This document shows, piece after piece, positions 40,059 through 55,201 of a DNA stretch of 64,000 nucleotides. The notes under the pieces are model-generated. The model ran no database searches, was not told the DNA's origin, and saw nothing but the letters and a program-made list of their open reading frames with translations. Each line of letters begins with the position of its first letter. Positions within the stretch are counted from its first letter, which is position 1. Location: positions 1 to 64,000 of the forward strand of contig JAREIK010008063.1 of assembly GCA_029783825.1 (NCBI GenBank), written 5' to 3'. A program made the position numbers and the translations under genes. This stretch comes from Sapria himalayana. Lineage: Eukaryota; Streptophyta; Magnoliopsida; Malpighiales; Rafflesiaceae.

Positions 40059-40103
40059 AAAAATTTAAAAATTTAAAAATTTAAAAATTTAAAAATTTAA
40101 AAT
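40059..40103. repeat. 8-bp microsatellite expansion (TTTAAAAA)n
   Basis: Five in-phase units, with TTT at 40064, 40072, 40080, 40088 and 40096. The same place in the sister monomers near 31210 and 35320 has one or two units. Confidence 0.9.
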
Positions 40104-43100
40104 TTTAAAATTAATATTTCGTAAAATATTTCACTTTGATTTTGAATCATTTTAGGTTTTGAAAATATATTTTAAACAATATTTATCTTATTAATAATTG
40201 TTTATTACTTTTTTATGATCATTATTTTAATATATATCAATAAAATAGTTTATATTGAATTTATATGAATATAATTATTATGATTATTATAACTTCATAT
40301 TATATTCACTTTTTAAAAAAAGGTTATAGATTATTATATTTTCATAGGTTATAACATTCAAAAATGAGAAAAAATAACAAAAATAAATTTTTTGTTATTT
40401 TATTTTTTATATAAAACCTATAAACCACTAAATTACTAAATTCAAAATGACTAAACTCCTAAATCCCGAAGCTCATAAATACTTTAAATATTAAATTAGT
40501 ATAGTCTAAATAATAAATAATAAATCTCATTTTTATTAGTGTTCATTATAATTTTAAATAATTATTTTAATTATTTATCAGTTTATTTTTATAGAAATAT
40601 TAATTACAAAATAAATTATTAGTGCGACATATATAAATTAAATAATTTATTTTTCATCAAAAAAATTCTACGAAAAAGTGGCAAAATTTTAAAAATAAAA
40701 AATTATTATTTAAAAATATATCTTATTTTGATTTTGAATCATTTTAGATTTTACAATTATATTTTATTTTATATCATTCTTATAAATACAAGTTTATTAA
40801 TTTGTTTATTGATCATTATTATAATATCTATCAGTAAAATTATTTATATTGAGTTTTCATTATATATAATTATTAAGATTATTATAACTAAATATTATAT
40901 TCACATTTAAAAAAAATTAAAAATTTTTATATTTTCAAAGGTTACAACCTTCAAAAATTTAAAAAAATCAAAAAATTAATTTTTTTTTCATTCTTTAAAT
41001 AAAAACTATAAATCACTAAAGGTCTAAAAAATAAAATCACTAAACTTTTAAACCACAAAACACCTAAATACTTAAACCATTAAACTGGTATATCCTGAAT
41101 AATAAATAATAAATCTCGATTTTATTTGTATTCATTTTAATTTTAAATATTAATTTTAATTATTTATTAGTTTATTATTATAGAATTATAAATTACAAAA
41201 TAAATTAAGAGTAAGACAAATATAATTTAAATAATTTTTTTTTAAAAACAAAAATATAAACTTATAAACAAGCAAAACATTATTATTTAGTAATATATTT
41301 TAGTTTGATTTGAATAAATTTAGATTTTGCAAATACTTTTTAAATAATATCTTTTTTATTAATAATAGTTTATTAATTTATTTTTTGATCATTATTATAA
41401 TATCTAGCAATGTAATTATTTATATTGAATTTAAATGACTTATATTTATGAAGAATATTATAGATAAATAGTATATTTACATTTGAAAAAAATGTAAAAA
41501 TTATTATATTTTCAAAAGATATAACCTTCAAAAATTAGAAAAAATAAAAAAAATAAATTTTATGTTATATCATTGTTTAAATAAAACTTATAAACCACTA
41601 AATCCCTAAACACTTAAATCTCTAAACTCCTTAACACAAAAGCCCCTAAATACTTAAACATTTAAACTTGTAAACCTTAATTATAATTTAAATAATTTAT
41701 TAAAATATTAATTACAAAATAAATTATGAGTGATACAAATTTAATTTAAATAATTTATTTTTCATCAAAAAAAAATATAAGCTTATAAAAAGAAGCAAAA
41801 TCTGAAAAACAAAAATTATTATTTAGTAATAAATTTTACTTTGATTTTTAATTATTTTAGGTTTTGCAATTATATTTTAATTTATATCTATCATATTAAT
41901 AATAGCATATTAATTTTTTTTGATAATTGATTTAATATCTATCAATAAAAGTCTTTATATTTTGTTTATATTATATATAATTATAATGATTATTATTACA
42001 AAATATTGTATTTACATTTTTAAAAAATTTTAAAATGATTATATTTTCAAAGGTTATAACCTTTGAAAATGTGAGAAAAAATCAAAAATAATTTTTTTGT
42101 TATTTCATTGTTTAAATAAATCCTATAAACCACTAAATGCCTAAATACTTAAATCAATAACTCCTAAATCTCTAAAATCCTAAAAAGATAATTCTTTTAA
42201 ACTAGTATACCCTAAATAATAAATAATAAATCTTAATATTATTTTTTTCATTATAATTTAAAATATTCATTTTAATTATTTATTTGTCTATTTTTATATA
42301 AATACTAATTACAAAATAAATTATAAGTTAGAAAGATATAATTTATATAAATTATTTTTCATCGAAAAATACAATTAAACTTATAAAAAGAATAAAAAAT
42401 TTAAAAACTAAAATTTAGTATATAGTAATATATTTTGCTCTCCTTCTGAATCATTTTTGGTTTGATAATTATATTTTAATTTATATCTATCTTTTTAATA
42501 ATTGTTTAATAATTTATTTTTTGATCATTATTAGAATATTTATCAATAAAATTGTTTATTTTGAATTTATTTGATATATAAATATAATGATTATTATAAC
42601 TATACATTGAATTCACTTTTGAAAAAAATGTAAAAATTATTATATTTACAAAGGTTATAACCTTTGGTAATATGAAAAAATAATAAAATAAATTTTTTGT
42701 TATTTAATTTTTTAAATAAAACCTATAAACCACTAAATGCATGCATAGTTATATCAGTAAACTCCTAAACCCTGTAATGCCTAAATACATATACCATTAA
42801 ACCGCTATATACTACTTAATAATTAATAAATTTAATTTTTATTTCAATTTATTATTATTTTAAATATTTATTTTAATTTTTTATTAGTTTATTTTTATAG
42901 AAATTTTTATTACAAAATAAATTATGAGTGCGACACATATAATTTAAATAATTTATTTTTAATCAAAAAATATATATATGCATTTAAAAGAAGTATAAAA
43001 GAAGTATTATTAAAATTTAAAAATTATTATCAACTAATATATTTTACTTTAATTTTGAATCAATTTGGGTTTTGTAAATTTTTTTTAATTAATATCTATC

Positions 43101-46100
43101 TTATTATAAATAGTTTAATAATTTGATTTTTGATCAATATTATAATATCTACCAATAAAATTGTTTATATTTATTTTATATGATATAGAATTGTTAAAAT
43201 TATTATAACTAAATATTGTATTCAAATTTGAAAAAATTTTAAATATTATTAAATTTTCAAAGGTTATAACATTTGAAAATGATAAACAATTACAAATTTA
43301 TTTTTGTTATTTTATTGTTTAAATAAAATCTATAAATCACTAAATGCCTAAAAACATAAATCGCTAAACTCCTAAACGAGAAAACCTCAAAATACATAAA
43401 CCATTAAACTAGTATACATTAATAATAAATCATAAATCTCTTTTTAATTTTTATTTAGTATAATTTTATATTTTAATTTTAATTATTTATCACTTTATAT
43501 TTATATAAATATTAAATAAAAATTAATTATTAGTGAGACAGATATAACTTAAATTAAACTGGTATACCCTAAATAATAAATAATAAATCTCATTTTTTTT
43601 TCAATATAATTTTTAATATTCTTTTTAATTAATAATTTTTTATTTTTATATAAATATTAATTAAAAAATTAATTATTAATTAGACAAATATAGTTTATGT
43701 AAATTATTTTTAATCAAAAAAATATAGATTTACTTTTTAAAATAAAAAAAATTTCAAAACAAAAAATTATTATATAGTAATATATTTTGCTTTGTTTATG
43801 AATCATTTTATGTTTTGTAATTATATTTTAATTGATATCTATCTTATTAATAATTGGTTATTAATTTATTTTTTTATCATTATTAGAATATTTATCACAT
43901 AAATAGTTTATGTTGAATTTATATGATATATAAATATAATGATTATTATAACTAAATATTGAATTCACTTTTAAAAAAATTTAAAAATTATTATATTTTC
44001 AAAGGTTATAACCTTTGAAAATATCAAATAATAATAAAAATAATGTTTTGTTATTTTATTTTTTAAATAAAACCTATAAACCACTAAATGCATACACAAT
44101 TAAAGTTTTAAACACCTAAACCCCATAATACATAAATACATAAACCATTAAGCTGCTATATAATACATAATAATTAATAAATCTAATTTAATTTCTATTT
44201 ATTATAGTTTTAAATATTAATTTTAATTATTTATTAGTTTATTTTTATAGAAATATTTATTATAAAATAAATTCTGAGTGCGACAAAAATAATTTATATA
44301 ATTTATTTTTAATCAAAAAAAATATATACGCTTATAAAAGAAGTACAAATTTAAAAATTAAAAATTATTATCCAGTAATATATTTTACTTTAATTTTGAA
44401 TCAATTTGGGTTTTGTAAATATCTTTTAATTAATATCTATCTTATTATTAATAGTTTAGTAATTTAATTTTTGATCATTATTATATTATCTATCAATAAA
44501 ATTATTTATATTGAATTTATATCTTATATAATTATTAATATTATTATAACTAAATATTATATTCACATTTAAAAAAATTTTAAATATTATTATATTTTAA
44601 AAGGTTATAACCTATGAAAATGAGAAAAAATTACAATTTTTTTTTGTTATTTATTTATTAAATAAAACCAATAAACCACTAAATGCCTAATAACCTAAAT
44701 CGCTAAACTCCTAAAAGACAAAACCTCTAAATACGTAAACCATAAAACTAGTATGCATCAATAATAAATCAAAAATATTATTTTAATCTTTATTCAGTAT
44801 AATTTTAAATTTTTTTTAATTAATTTTCAGTTCATTTTTATAGAAATTTTAATTACAAAATAAATTATTAGTAACATAGTTCTAATTTAAATTAGACCGG
44901 TATACCCTAAATAATAAATAATAAATCTCATTATTTTTAATTATAATTTTAAATATTCATTTTAATTATTTATTTGTTTATTTTTATATAAATATTAATT
45001 ACAAAATAATTTATGAGTTGCACAAATATAATTTATGTGAATTATTATTTATTAAAAAATCATAGATAAACTTTTTAAAAGAAAATTAAATTTCAAAACA
45101 AAAAATTATAGTATAGTAATATATTTGGCTTTGCTTCTGAATCATTTTATGTTTTGTAATTATATTTTAATTGATATTCATCTTATTAATAATATATTAT
45201 TAAGTTATTTTTTCATCATTATTAGAATATTTATGAATAAAAATGTTTATATAGAATTTATATGATATATAAATATAGTGATTATTAAAACTAAATATTG
45301 TATTCACTCTTGAAAAAAATTTAAAAATTATTATATTTTCAAAGGTTATAACCTTTGAAAATGTGAAAAATAAAAAAAAAATTTTTTGTTTGTTATTCTA
45401 TTGTTTAAATAAAACCTATGCACCACTTAATGCCTAAGCATTTAAATCACTAAACTACAAAATCCCGATACCTCTATATAGATAATCCTTGAAATCGGTA
45501 TACCCTAAATAATAATTAATAAATATCTTGTTTATTTGTTTTCATTATAATTTAAAAAATTCATTTTGAATGTTTAGTTTTTTATTTTTATATATGTATT
45601 AATTATAAAATAAATTAGAAGTTAAATATATAATTTATAAAAATTATTTTTCATCAAAAAATTGATAAGCTTATAAAAAGAATAAAAATTTTTTAAAAAA
45701 TAATTATTATTTAATAATATATTTTGCTTTTATTTTGAATCTTTTTAGGTTTTGATATTATATTTTAAGTAATATCAATCTTATTCATAAAATATTTTTA
45801 ATTTATTTTTTGATAATTATTAGAAATTTTATCAATAAAATTGTTTATATTGAATTTATATGATATATAATTATTATGATTATTATAAATATATATTGTA
45901 TTCACTTTTGAAAGGAATTTTAAAAATGATTATATTTTCAAAGGTTATAACCTTAAAAAATGAAACAAAATAATAAAAAAAAAAATTTTTATTTCATTTT
46001 TAAAATAAAATTTATTGATCATTAAATGCTTACTAACTTAAATCAGTAAGCTCATAGACCCCTAAACCCCTAAATACATACCCCATTTAACGGCTATATA

Positions 46101-47100
46101 CTACTTAATAAATAATAAATCTCATTTTTATTTCTATTTATTATAAATTTAAATATTCATTTTAATTATTTATAGTTACATTTTTTAGAAAAATTAATTA
46201 CAAAATAAATTTTGAGTGAGACAAATATTATTTAAATAATTTATTTTTAAACAATAAAAAATATAAGCTTATAAAAATACGGAAATATTTGAAAATTAAA
46301 TATGATTATTTAATAATATATTTTGATTTGATTTTGAATCATTTTATGTTATGTAAATATATATTAATTAATATTTATATTATTAATAATTATTTATTAA
46401 TTTAATTTTTTGATCATTATTATACTATCTATCATTAAAATTATTTATATTGAATTTATATGATATATAATTAATAAGATTAATATAATTATACATGGTA
46501 TTCAAATTTCAAAAAATTTTAAATATTATTTTATTTTTAATGGTTATAACCTTTTAAAATCAGATAAAATCAAATTTTTTTTTATTTTTATTATATAAAT
46601 ACAAACTATAAACCACTAAATGCCTAAAAACATAAATTGCTAAACTCCTAAATGACAAAACCCCTAAATTAACAATCCATTATATCGGCATACCCTATAT
46701 TATAAATCATAAATCTCATATTAATTTGTATTCATTAAAATTTTATATTTTCATTTAAATTATTTATTAGTTTATTTTTTACAGATATATTAATTGCAAA
46801 ATAAATTAAGAGTGAGACAAATATAATTTTAATAATTTATTTTAAATCAAAAAATAAATATAAGCATATAAAAAGAAATAAAAATTTAAAAACAAAAAAT
46901 TATCATTTAGTAATATTTTTTTCTTGATTTTGAATCATTATATGTTTTGCATTTATATTTTAATTGCTATCAATCTTATTAATAATAATTTTAAATTTAT
47001 TTTTTGATCATTATTATAATATCTATCAATAAAATTACTTATATTGAATTTAAATGTCTTATAATTATTAAGATTATTATAACTAAATATTAAATAATAA

Positions 47101-47330
47101 ATCTCATTATATTTTAAATTTCTATATTTTAAAATAGAAATATAGCTATATTTTAATAAGATTTTATTATAATTTAAAAAATTAATTTTGATCGTTTAGT
47201 TTAATTTTTAAAGCGGTATACCCTAAATAATAAAACCTTTAAAGCGGTATACCCTAAATAATATTTAATAAATCTCAATTTTATTTGTTTTCATTATAAT
47301 TTAAAAAATTAATTTTGATCGTTTAGTTTT
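47101..47330 (+). repeat. Rearranged monomer with local duplications
   Basis: An identical 36-bp string occurs at 47166-47201 and 47293-47328. A 31-bp tandem unit carrying AAAGCGGTATACC lies at 47210 and 47241. A small hairpin (8-bp arms, 47118-47141) and TATAGCTATA (47141-47150) sit where the monomer dyad would be expected. This is a scarred monomer junction. Confidence 0.85.
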
Positions 47331-48887
47331 TTATTTTTATATATTTATTAATTATAAAATAAATTATGAGTTAAAAAAATAATTTCTTAAAAATATTTTT
47401 CATCAAAAAATAGATAAGCTTATAAAAATCATAAAAATTTAAAAACAAATAATTATTATTTAATGATATATTTTGTTTAGGTTTTGAATCATTTTAGGTT
47501 TTGATATTATATTTTAAGTAAGTTCAATCTTATTCATTATAGATTTTTATTTTATTATTTGATAATTATTAGAATTTCTATCAATAAAATTGTTTATATT
47601 GAATTTATATGATATAAAATTATTATGATTATTATAAATATATATTGTATTCACTTTTGAAAAGAAATTTAAAAATTATTATATTTTCAAAGGTTATAAC
47701 CTTAAAAAATGAGAAAAAATAATAAAAATAAATTTTTTATTATTTCATTTTTAAAATAAAACCTATAGATCATTCGATGCTTACTTACTTAAATCAGTAA
47801 GCTAATAGACCCCGAACCCCCTAAATACATAAACCTTTTAATAGCTATATACTACTTAATAAATAATAAATCTCATTTTTATTTCTATTTATTATAATTT
47901 TAAATATTCATTTTAATTATTTATAGTTTAATTTTTTTTGAAAAATTAATTACAAAATAAATTTTGAGTGAGACAAATATTATTTAAATAATTTATTTTT
48001 AATCAATAAAAAATATAGGCTTATGTAAATATATTTTAATTAATATTTGAAAATTAAATATTATTATTTAGTAATATATTTTGATTTGATTTTGAATCAT
48101 TTTGTGTTATGTAAATATATTTTAATTAATATTTATATTATTAATAATAGTTTATTAATTTAATTTTTGATCATTATTATACTATCTATCATTAAAATTG
48201 TTTATAATTAATTTATATGATATATAATTAGTAGGATTAATATAATTATATATGGTATTCACATTTCAAAAAATTTTAAAAATTATTTTATTTTTAAAGG
48301 GTATAACCTTTGAAAATCCGAAAAAATCTAAAAAAAAATTTTTTATTTTTATTATATAAATAAATCCTATAAACCATTAAATTTTAAGAACATAAATTGA
48401 TATACTTCTAAATGACAAAACTCCTAAATAAACAAACCATTAAACGGGTATATCACATATAATAAATCATAAATCTCATATTAATTTGTATTCATTATAA
48501 TTTTAAATATTCATTTTAATTATTTATTAGTTTATTTTTTATAGAAATATTAATTACAAAATAAATAATAAGTTAGACAAATATAATTTATATAAATTAT
48601 TTTTCATCAAAAAATATAGATAAACTTATAAAAAAAATAAAAAATTTAAAAACTAAAATTTATTATATAGTAATATATTTTGCTCTCCTTCTGAATCATT
48701 TTAGGTTTTGTAATTATATTTTAATTGATATCTATCTCATTAGTAATTGTTTATTAATTTATTTTTTGATCATTATTAGAATATTTATCAATAAAATTAT
48801 TTATATTGAATTATTATGATATATAAATATAATGATTATTATAACTAAATATTGATTTCACTTTTAAAATAATTAAAAAATTATTAT

Positions 48888-48916
48888 ATTTCCAAAGGTT
48901 TATAACCTTTGGAAAT
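48888..48916. repeat. Monomer dyad with paired changes in both arms
   Basis: Arms ATTTCCAAAGG and CCTTTGGAAAT. The fifth-position change TC to CC is mirrored in the other arm. One extra T sits at the centre. Symmetry is kept despite divergence from the consensus. Confidence 0.85.
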
Positions 48917-51900
48917 ATGAAAAAATAATAAAAATTAATTTTTTCGTTATTTTATTTTTTAAATAAAACCTATAAACCACTAAATGCATACACAGTTATA
49001 TCAGTAAACTCCTAAACCCCATAATGCCTAAATACATAAACCATTAAACTGCTATATATACTTAATAATTAAATAATTTAATTTTTATTTCAATTTATTA
49101 TTAATTTAAATATTCATTTTAATTATTTATTAGTTTATTTTTATTGAAATTTTTATTATAAAATAAATTATGAGTGCGACAAATATAATTTAAATAATTT
49201 ATTTTTAATCAAAAAATATATATACGCTTTTAAAAGAAGTATTATTAAAAATTAAAAATTATTATCAACTAATATCTTTTACTTTAATTTTGAATCAATT
49301 TGAGTTTTGTAAATATTTTTTAAATAATATCTATCTTATTAGAAATAGTTAATTAATTTAATTTTTGATCATTATTATAAAATCTATCAATAAAATTGTT
49401 TATATTTATTTTATATGATATAGAATTATTAAAATTATTATAAATAAATATTGTATTCAAATTTCAAAAAAATTTAAATATTATTAAATTTTCAAAGGTT
49501 ATAACATTTGAAAATGACAAAAAATTACAATTTTTTTTTGTTATTCTATAGTTTAAATAAAACCTATAAACCACTAAATAGCTTAACTCCTAAATGACAA
49601 AACTTCTAAATACTTAAACTATTAAATTGGTATTCATTAATAATAAATCATAAATCTCATTTTAATTTTTATTAAGTGTAATTTAAATTTTTATTTTAAT
49701 TATTTATTAGTTTATTTTTATAAAAATATTAATTACAAAATAAATTATTAGTTAGACAGATTTATTTTAAATACTTTATGTTTTTCAAAAAAATATATAT
49801 GCTTATAAAAAGAGGCAAAATTTTTAAAACAAAAATTTTTTATTTTGTAATATATTTTATTTTAATTTTGAATCATTTTAGTTTTTGCAATTATATTTTT
49901 TTATACCTTTCTTATTAATAATTGTTTATTAATTTTTTATTGATCATTATTATAATATGTATTAATATAATTATTTATATTGAGTTTACATTATATATAA
50001 TTATTAATATTATTATAACTAAATATTATATAAACATTGAAAAAAAATTAAAAATTATTATATTTTGAAAGGTTATAACCTTCAAAAATTAAAAAAAATC
50101 CAAAATTTAATTTTTTATTTTTTTATTCTTTAAATAAGAACTATAAATCAGCTAAAGGCCTAAACACTTAAATCACTAAAACCCAAAACACCTAAATACT
50201 TAAACCATTAAATTAGTATATCCTGATAATAAATAATAAATAATAAATCTCAATTTTATTTGTATTCATTATAATTTTAAATATATATTTTAATTATTTA
50301 TTAGTTTATTTTTATAGAATTATAAATTAAAATTAAATTATGTGGAAGACAAATATAATTTAAATATTTTACTTTTAATAACAAAAAATATAAACTTATA
50401 AAAAGAAGCAAAACATCAAAAAAATTATTATTTATTATTATATTTTACTTTGATTTTTAATAAATTTACGTTTTGCAAATATATTTTAACAAATATCTAT
50501 CTTATTAATAATAGTTTATTAATTTATTTTTTCATCATTAATATTATATATATCAATATAATTGTTTATATTAAATTAACATGATATATAATTATTAAGA
50601 TTATCATAACTAAATATAATATTCACATTTAAAAAAAATTAAACATTGTTATAGTTTCAAAGGTTATATCCTTCAAATGTTATGACATTTAAAATTTTGA
50701 AAAAATATAAAAGATAAATTTTTTGTTATTTTAATTAAATAAAAGCTATAAACCATTAAATGCCGAAAAACTTAAATCAATAACTTCTAAATCTCAAAAA
50801 CCATAAATAGATGAATTTTTTAAACAGGTATATCCTAAATAATAAATAATAAATCTCATTTTTATTTTTTCATTATAATTTTAAATATTCATTTTAATTA
50901 TTTTTTTGTTTATTTTTATATAAATATTAATTACAAAATAAATTATAAGTTAGACAAATATAATTTATATAAATTATTTTTCAACAAAAAAAGATAGATA
51001 AACTTAATAAAAGAAGAAAAAAATTAAAAACAAAAAATTATTATATAGTAATATATTTTACATTGTTTCTGAATCATTTTAGGTTTTGTAATTATATTTT
51101 AATTGATATCTAACTTATTAATAATAGATTATTAATTTATTTTTTGAACATTATTAGAATATTTATCAATAAAAATATTTATATTTAATATATATGATAT
51201 ATAAATTTAATAATTATTATAACTAAATATTGTATTCTCTTTTGAAAAATTTTTTAAAATAATTATATTTTCAAAGATTATAACCTTTGAACATTTGAAA
51301 AAACTAAAAAAAATATTTTTTTAATTATTTCATTGTTTAAATAAAACCTATAAATCACTAAATCCCTAAACACTTAAATCACTAAACTGCAAAATCCTGA
51401 TACCCCTATATAGATAATCGTTTAAATGAGTATAGCCTAAATAATAATTAATAAATCTCATTTTTATTTGTTTTCATTATAATTTAAAAAATTCATTTTG
51501 ATTGTTTAGTTTGTTATTTATATATATATATATTAAGTATAAAATAAATTATGAGTTAAAAATATAATTTATAAAAATTATTTTTCATCAAAAAATAGAT
51601 AAGTTTATAAAAACAATAAGAATTTAAAAACAAATAATTATTATTAAGTAATATATTTTGCTTTGCTCTTGAATCATTTTAGGTTTTGATATTATATTTT
51701 AAGTAATATCAATCTTATTCATAATATATTTTTAATTTATTTTTTGATAATTATTAGAAAATCTATCAAGAAAATTATTAATATTGAATTTATATGATAT
51801 ATAATTATTATGATTATTATAAATAAATATTTATTCACATTTGAAATAAATTTAAAAATTATAATATTTTTAAAGGTTATAACCTTTCAAAATATCAAAA

Positions 51901-53188
51901 AATAATAAAAATAATTTTTTTTTCTTAAATAAAATCTATAAACCACTAAATGCATACACAGTTAAATCAGTAAACTCCTAAACCCCATAATGCCTAAATA
52001 CATAAAACTTTAAACTGCTATATACTACTTAATATTTAATAAATCTAATTTTTATTTCAATTTATTATAATTTTAAATATTCATTTTAATTATTTATTTG
52101 TTTATTTTTATAAAAATATTTATTACAAAATAAAGTATGAGTGCGAAGAATATAATTTAATTAATTTATTTTTAATAAAAAAAATATACGCCTATAAAAG
52201 AAGTAGAAATTTAAAAATTAAAAATTATTATCCAGTAATATATTTTACTTAAATTTTGAATCAATTTGGGTTTTGTAATTATTTTATAATTAATATCTAT
52301 CTTAATATCTATAGTTTATAAATTTAATTTTGATCATAATTATAATATATATCAATAAAATTGTTTATTTGAATTTATATGATATATAATTATTAATATT
52401 ATTATAACTAAGTATTGTATTCACATTTCAAAAAATTTTACATATTATTATATTTTCAAAGGTTATAACCTATGAAAATGAGAAAAAATTATAGAAATTT
52501 GTTTTGTTATTTTATTTTTTTATATAAAACCTATAAACCACTAAAAGCCTAAAAACATAAATTGCTAAACTCCTAATGACAAAACATTTAAATACTTAAA
52601 CTATTAAACTGGTATACTTTAATAATAATTCATAAATCTCATTTTAATTTTTATTCAGTATAATTTTAAATTTTTAATTTAATAATTATCAGTTTATTTT
52701 TTTAGAAATATTAATTACAAAATAAATTATTAGTGAGACTAGATCTAATTTAAATTAAAACAGTATCCCTAAATAATAAATAATAAATCTCATTTTTTTT
52801 CATTATAATTTAAATATTCATTTTAATTATTTATTTTTTTATTTATATATAAATATAAAATACAAAATAATTATGAGTTAGACAAATATAATTTATATAA
52901 ATTATTTTTAATTAAAAAAATATAGATAAACTTATTAAAAGAAGAAAAAATTCAAAAAAAAATTATTATATAGTAATATATTTTTCTTTGCTTCTGAATC
53001 ATTTTAAGTTTTGTAATTATATTTAATTAATATTTATCTTATTATATATGGATTATTAATTTATATTTGATTATTATTAGAATATTTATCAATAAAATTG
53101 TTTATATTGAATTTATATAATATACAAATATAATGATTAGTATAACTAAATATTGTATTCACATTTGAAAAAATTTTAAAATTATTAT

Positions 53189-53216
53189 ATTTTCGAAGGT
53201 TATGACCTTCGAAAAT
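53189..53216. repeat. Monomer dyad with paired changes in both arms
   Basis: Arms ATTTTCGAAGGT and ACCTTCGAAAAT. The common CAAAGG has become CGAAGG, and the mirror position changed to match. Only the centre (TA/TG) is asymmetric. Confidence 0.88.
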
Positions 53217-53278
53217 ATCAAAAAATAATAAACATAACTTTTTTGTTATTTTATTTGTTAAATAAATCTTATAAACCA

Positions 53279-53286
53279 CTCAATGC
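53279..53286. repeat. Left 8-bp target duplication of hAT-1 copy C
   Basis: CTCAATGC, one base different from the right copy CTAAATGC at 60447-60454 and from the pair around copy A. This fits an old insertion that has since mutated. Confidence 0.88.
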
Positions 53287-55193
53287 TAGGGGTGCTCATG
53301 GGACGGGACGAGATGTGAATTACAAATCTCCAGTCCCTTCCCATAGTTCGGAAATTTTTTTTTGAAGATCCAGACCCTTCCCATAGGTTGAAAATATCAG
53401 GACGAGAGGGGACGGGACGGAGATCGGGGATTTTGGGTAGGAGAAAATGGTTCCGAGACAGAACGTAGTTCAGACATTTTTTTCAATATATTATATTCAA
53501 ACAGCCCAAGTTAGTTCATGTCGAAACTTTTAGTTGTACCATTTATCATTCCTTAGTTATGTATCTTTCAAACTCAAATTGGGCCAATTTTGTTTTGTCA
53601 GATAGGCTGAATATCACAAATGAGTTCCATTACCTTGTCAAATGCTTCTTTGTGCAGAAAAGGATAGAAATGTTAAATAGAATAGGACATAGTTGTGTGC
53701 TTAATTTTGTTCTTTGTTTTGTCAGAAGATGGCTTTGTTCAACCGAGTGAAAGTAAACCATAATAGTAATACCACATTTTTTAAATAATTACTTAAAATA
53801 TTAAGGAATAGCTAAAGATGACCACAAACAATGGTAGCAGCAACTACTACTTAAGTAATTGCTAAAATTAGGCAGCTTAATATAACAAAAAAATACAACT
53901 AATAACAACCATGATAATAATCATTTCAAAGGTCCATCCCAGAATAGCAATATAAATCCAAACCCAATTAATTATCTCTTCTACAACTCCTCCCTTTTCT
54001 TCCTCCCCTGTAGAATGACAACCAAAGATGAAAACGTGTTAATCATCTAGACATTAATTTCTAAGATGAAAGAGTAATAAAAAAACAAAATATTACCATA
54101 TAAAATTTAATACACCCATTCCAAATTTAGTTGGCAAACTATAGTTGAAAGAATATTTGGATCATGAGACCCCTCTGAAAATTATAATTGAACCATATTT
54201 TTAATAAATTGAATGAATAAAATAAGTAAAAGTGAAATTAAAATTTACAAGATTTGTATACTAACCTGATTCATTATTATCAAGGTCTTGAACTAATTCT
54301 TCAATTTCAATAGGTTTGTTTGAGCTTCTCAACCAATCTTGTAGACATATGAGGACTTCAGCTGTAATAGGTGTTAAAGAACTCCTAAATTTATCTAAAG
54401 TTCTCCCCCCAATGCTAAATGTAGATTCGTAGGCCACACTAGATGCTTGGATAGCAAATACATCCCTTGCTACATTTTCCAAAGAAGGATACCTAACCTC
54501 ATCTACCTTCCACCAGTTTAGAAGATCAAAATCAATTCTATTTTTTTCAAGTTTGTCTTCCAAGTACGTATCCAACTCTTCCAAAGCTGCAACTTCTTGT
54601 TCTTTCTCCAATTCATCAAACAAAATCTTCAACATAAGTATCACTACCATCAAACAAATCATCATTTTTCTTCAACATAGTAGAAGAGAAATCATCTTTT
54701 TTTGATTCATCTTTATTTAAATCTTTATAATCACCCATCATCTCATTAAAAGCATTTATAACATTTTCACCAAATTTTTAGCCAATTCCTCACCACAATG
54801 CTAAATGTACTTAACCTTGAGATATTTGAGTTTATATCTAGGATCCAACACTACTGCTACAAAAAGGATAATATTTGTTGACTGAAGAGAACCCCAATAT
54901 TTGTTGAATTTATACCTCATTTTCATACCCATTTCATACACTATTGTATCTCTAGTATTTTCACAAAAATCAAATTTTTATCAAAATTTGAATAATATCA
55001 GGAAAATAAATGCTAGAGGTAGAATATTATGAGCCAGAAAGTTTACAATTTACCTCATAAAAGTTTTCAAGAAATGATCCAAAATCTTGGCGTTTGTTTA
55101 GTCTCTCTCAGTTTGAACATTTGAACTAAACTCCTTCAAAAACCTTTTGTCTTTGTCCTCCAACTTATCAAATTCTTTTTGATATTTTATATC

Positions 55194-55201
55194 AGTTTGT
55201 A
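55194..55201. repeat. Left 8-bp target duplication of hAT-2
   Basis: AGTTTGTA, identical to 58654-58661. The undisrupted site is visible in copy A as ATCAGTTTGTAGCATC near 14084. Confidence 0.96.

Larger units (their letters stand above)
34946..53286 (+). repeat. A+T-rich satellite array, block 7
   Basis: The longest uninterrupted satellite run, with about 30 monomers. Dyads include perfect ones at 34969-34996, 42043-42070, 43995-44022 and 45335-45362, and arm-paired variants at 48888-48916 and 53189-53216. Subtypes recur in partial order: the TATATCCTGA type near 36600, 40938 and 50065; the CACGAAAATTCATA type near 34970 and 39710. Shortened units occur near 35570-36000 and 36600-37070, and a hybrid unit near 38240. 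No open frame is conserved between monomers. No non-satellite insertion was seen. Confidence 0.92.
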
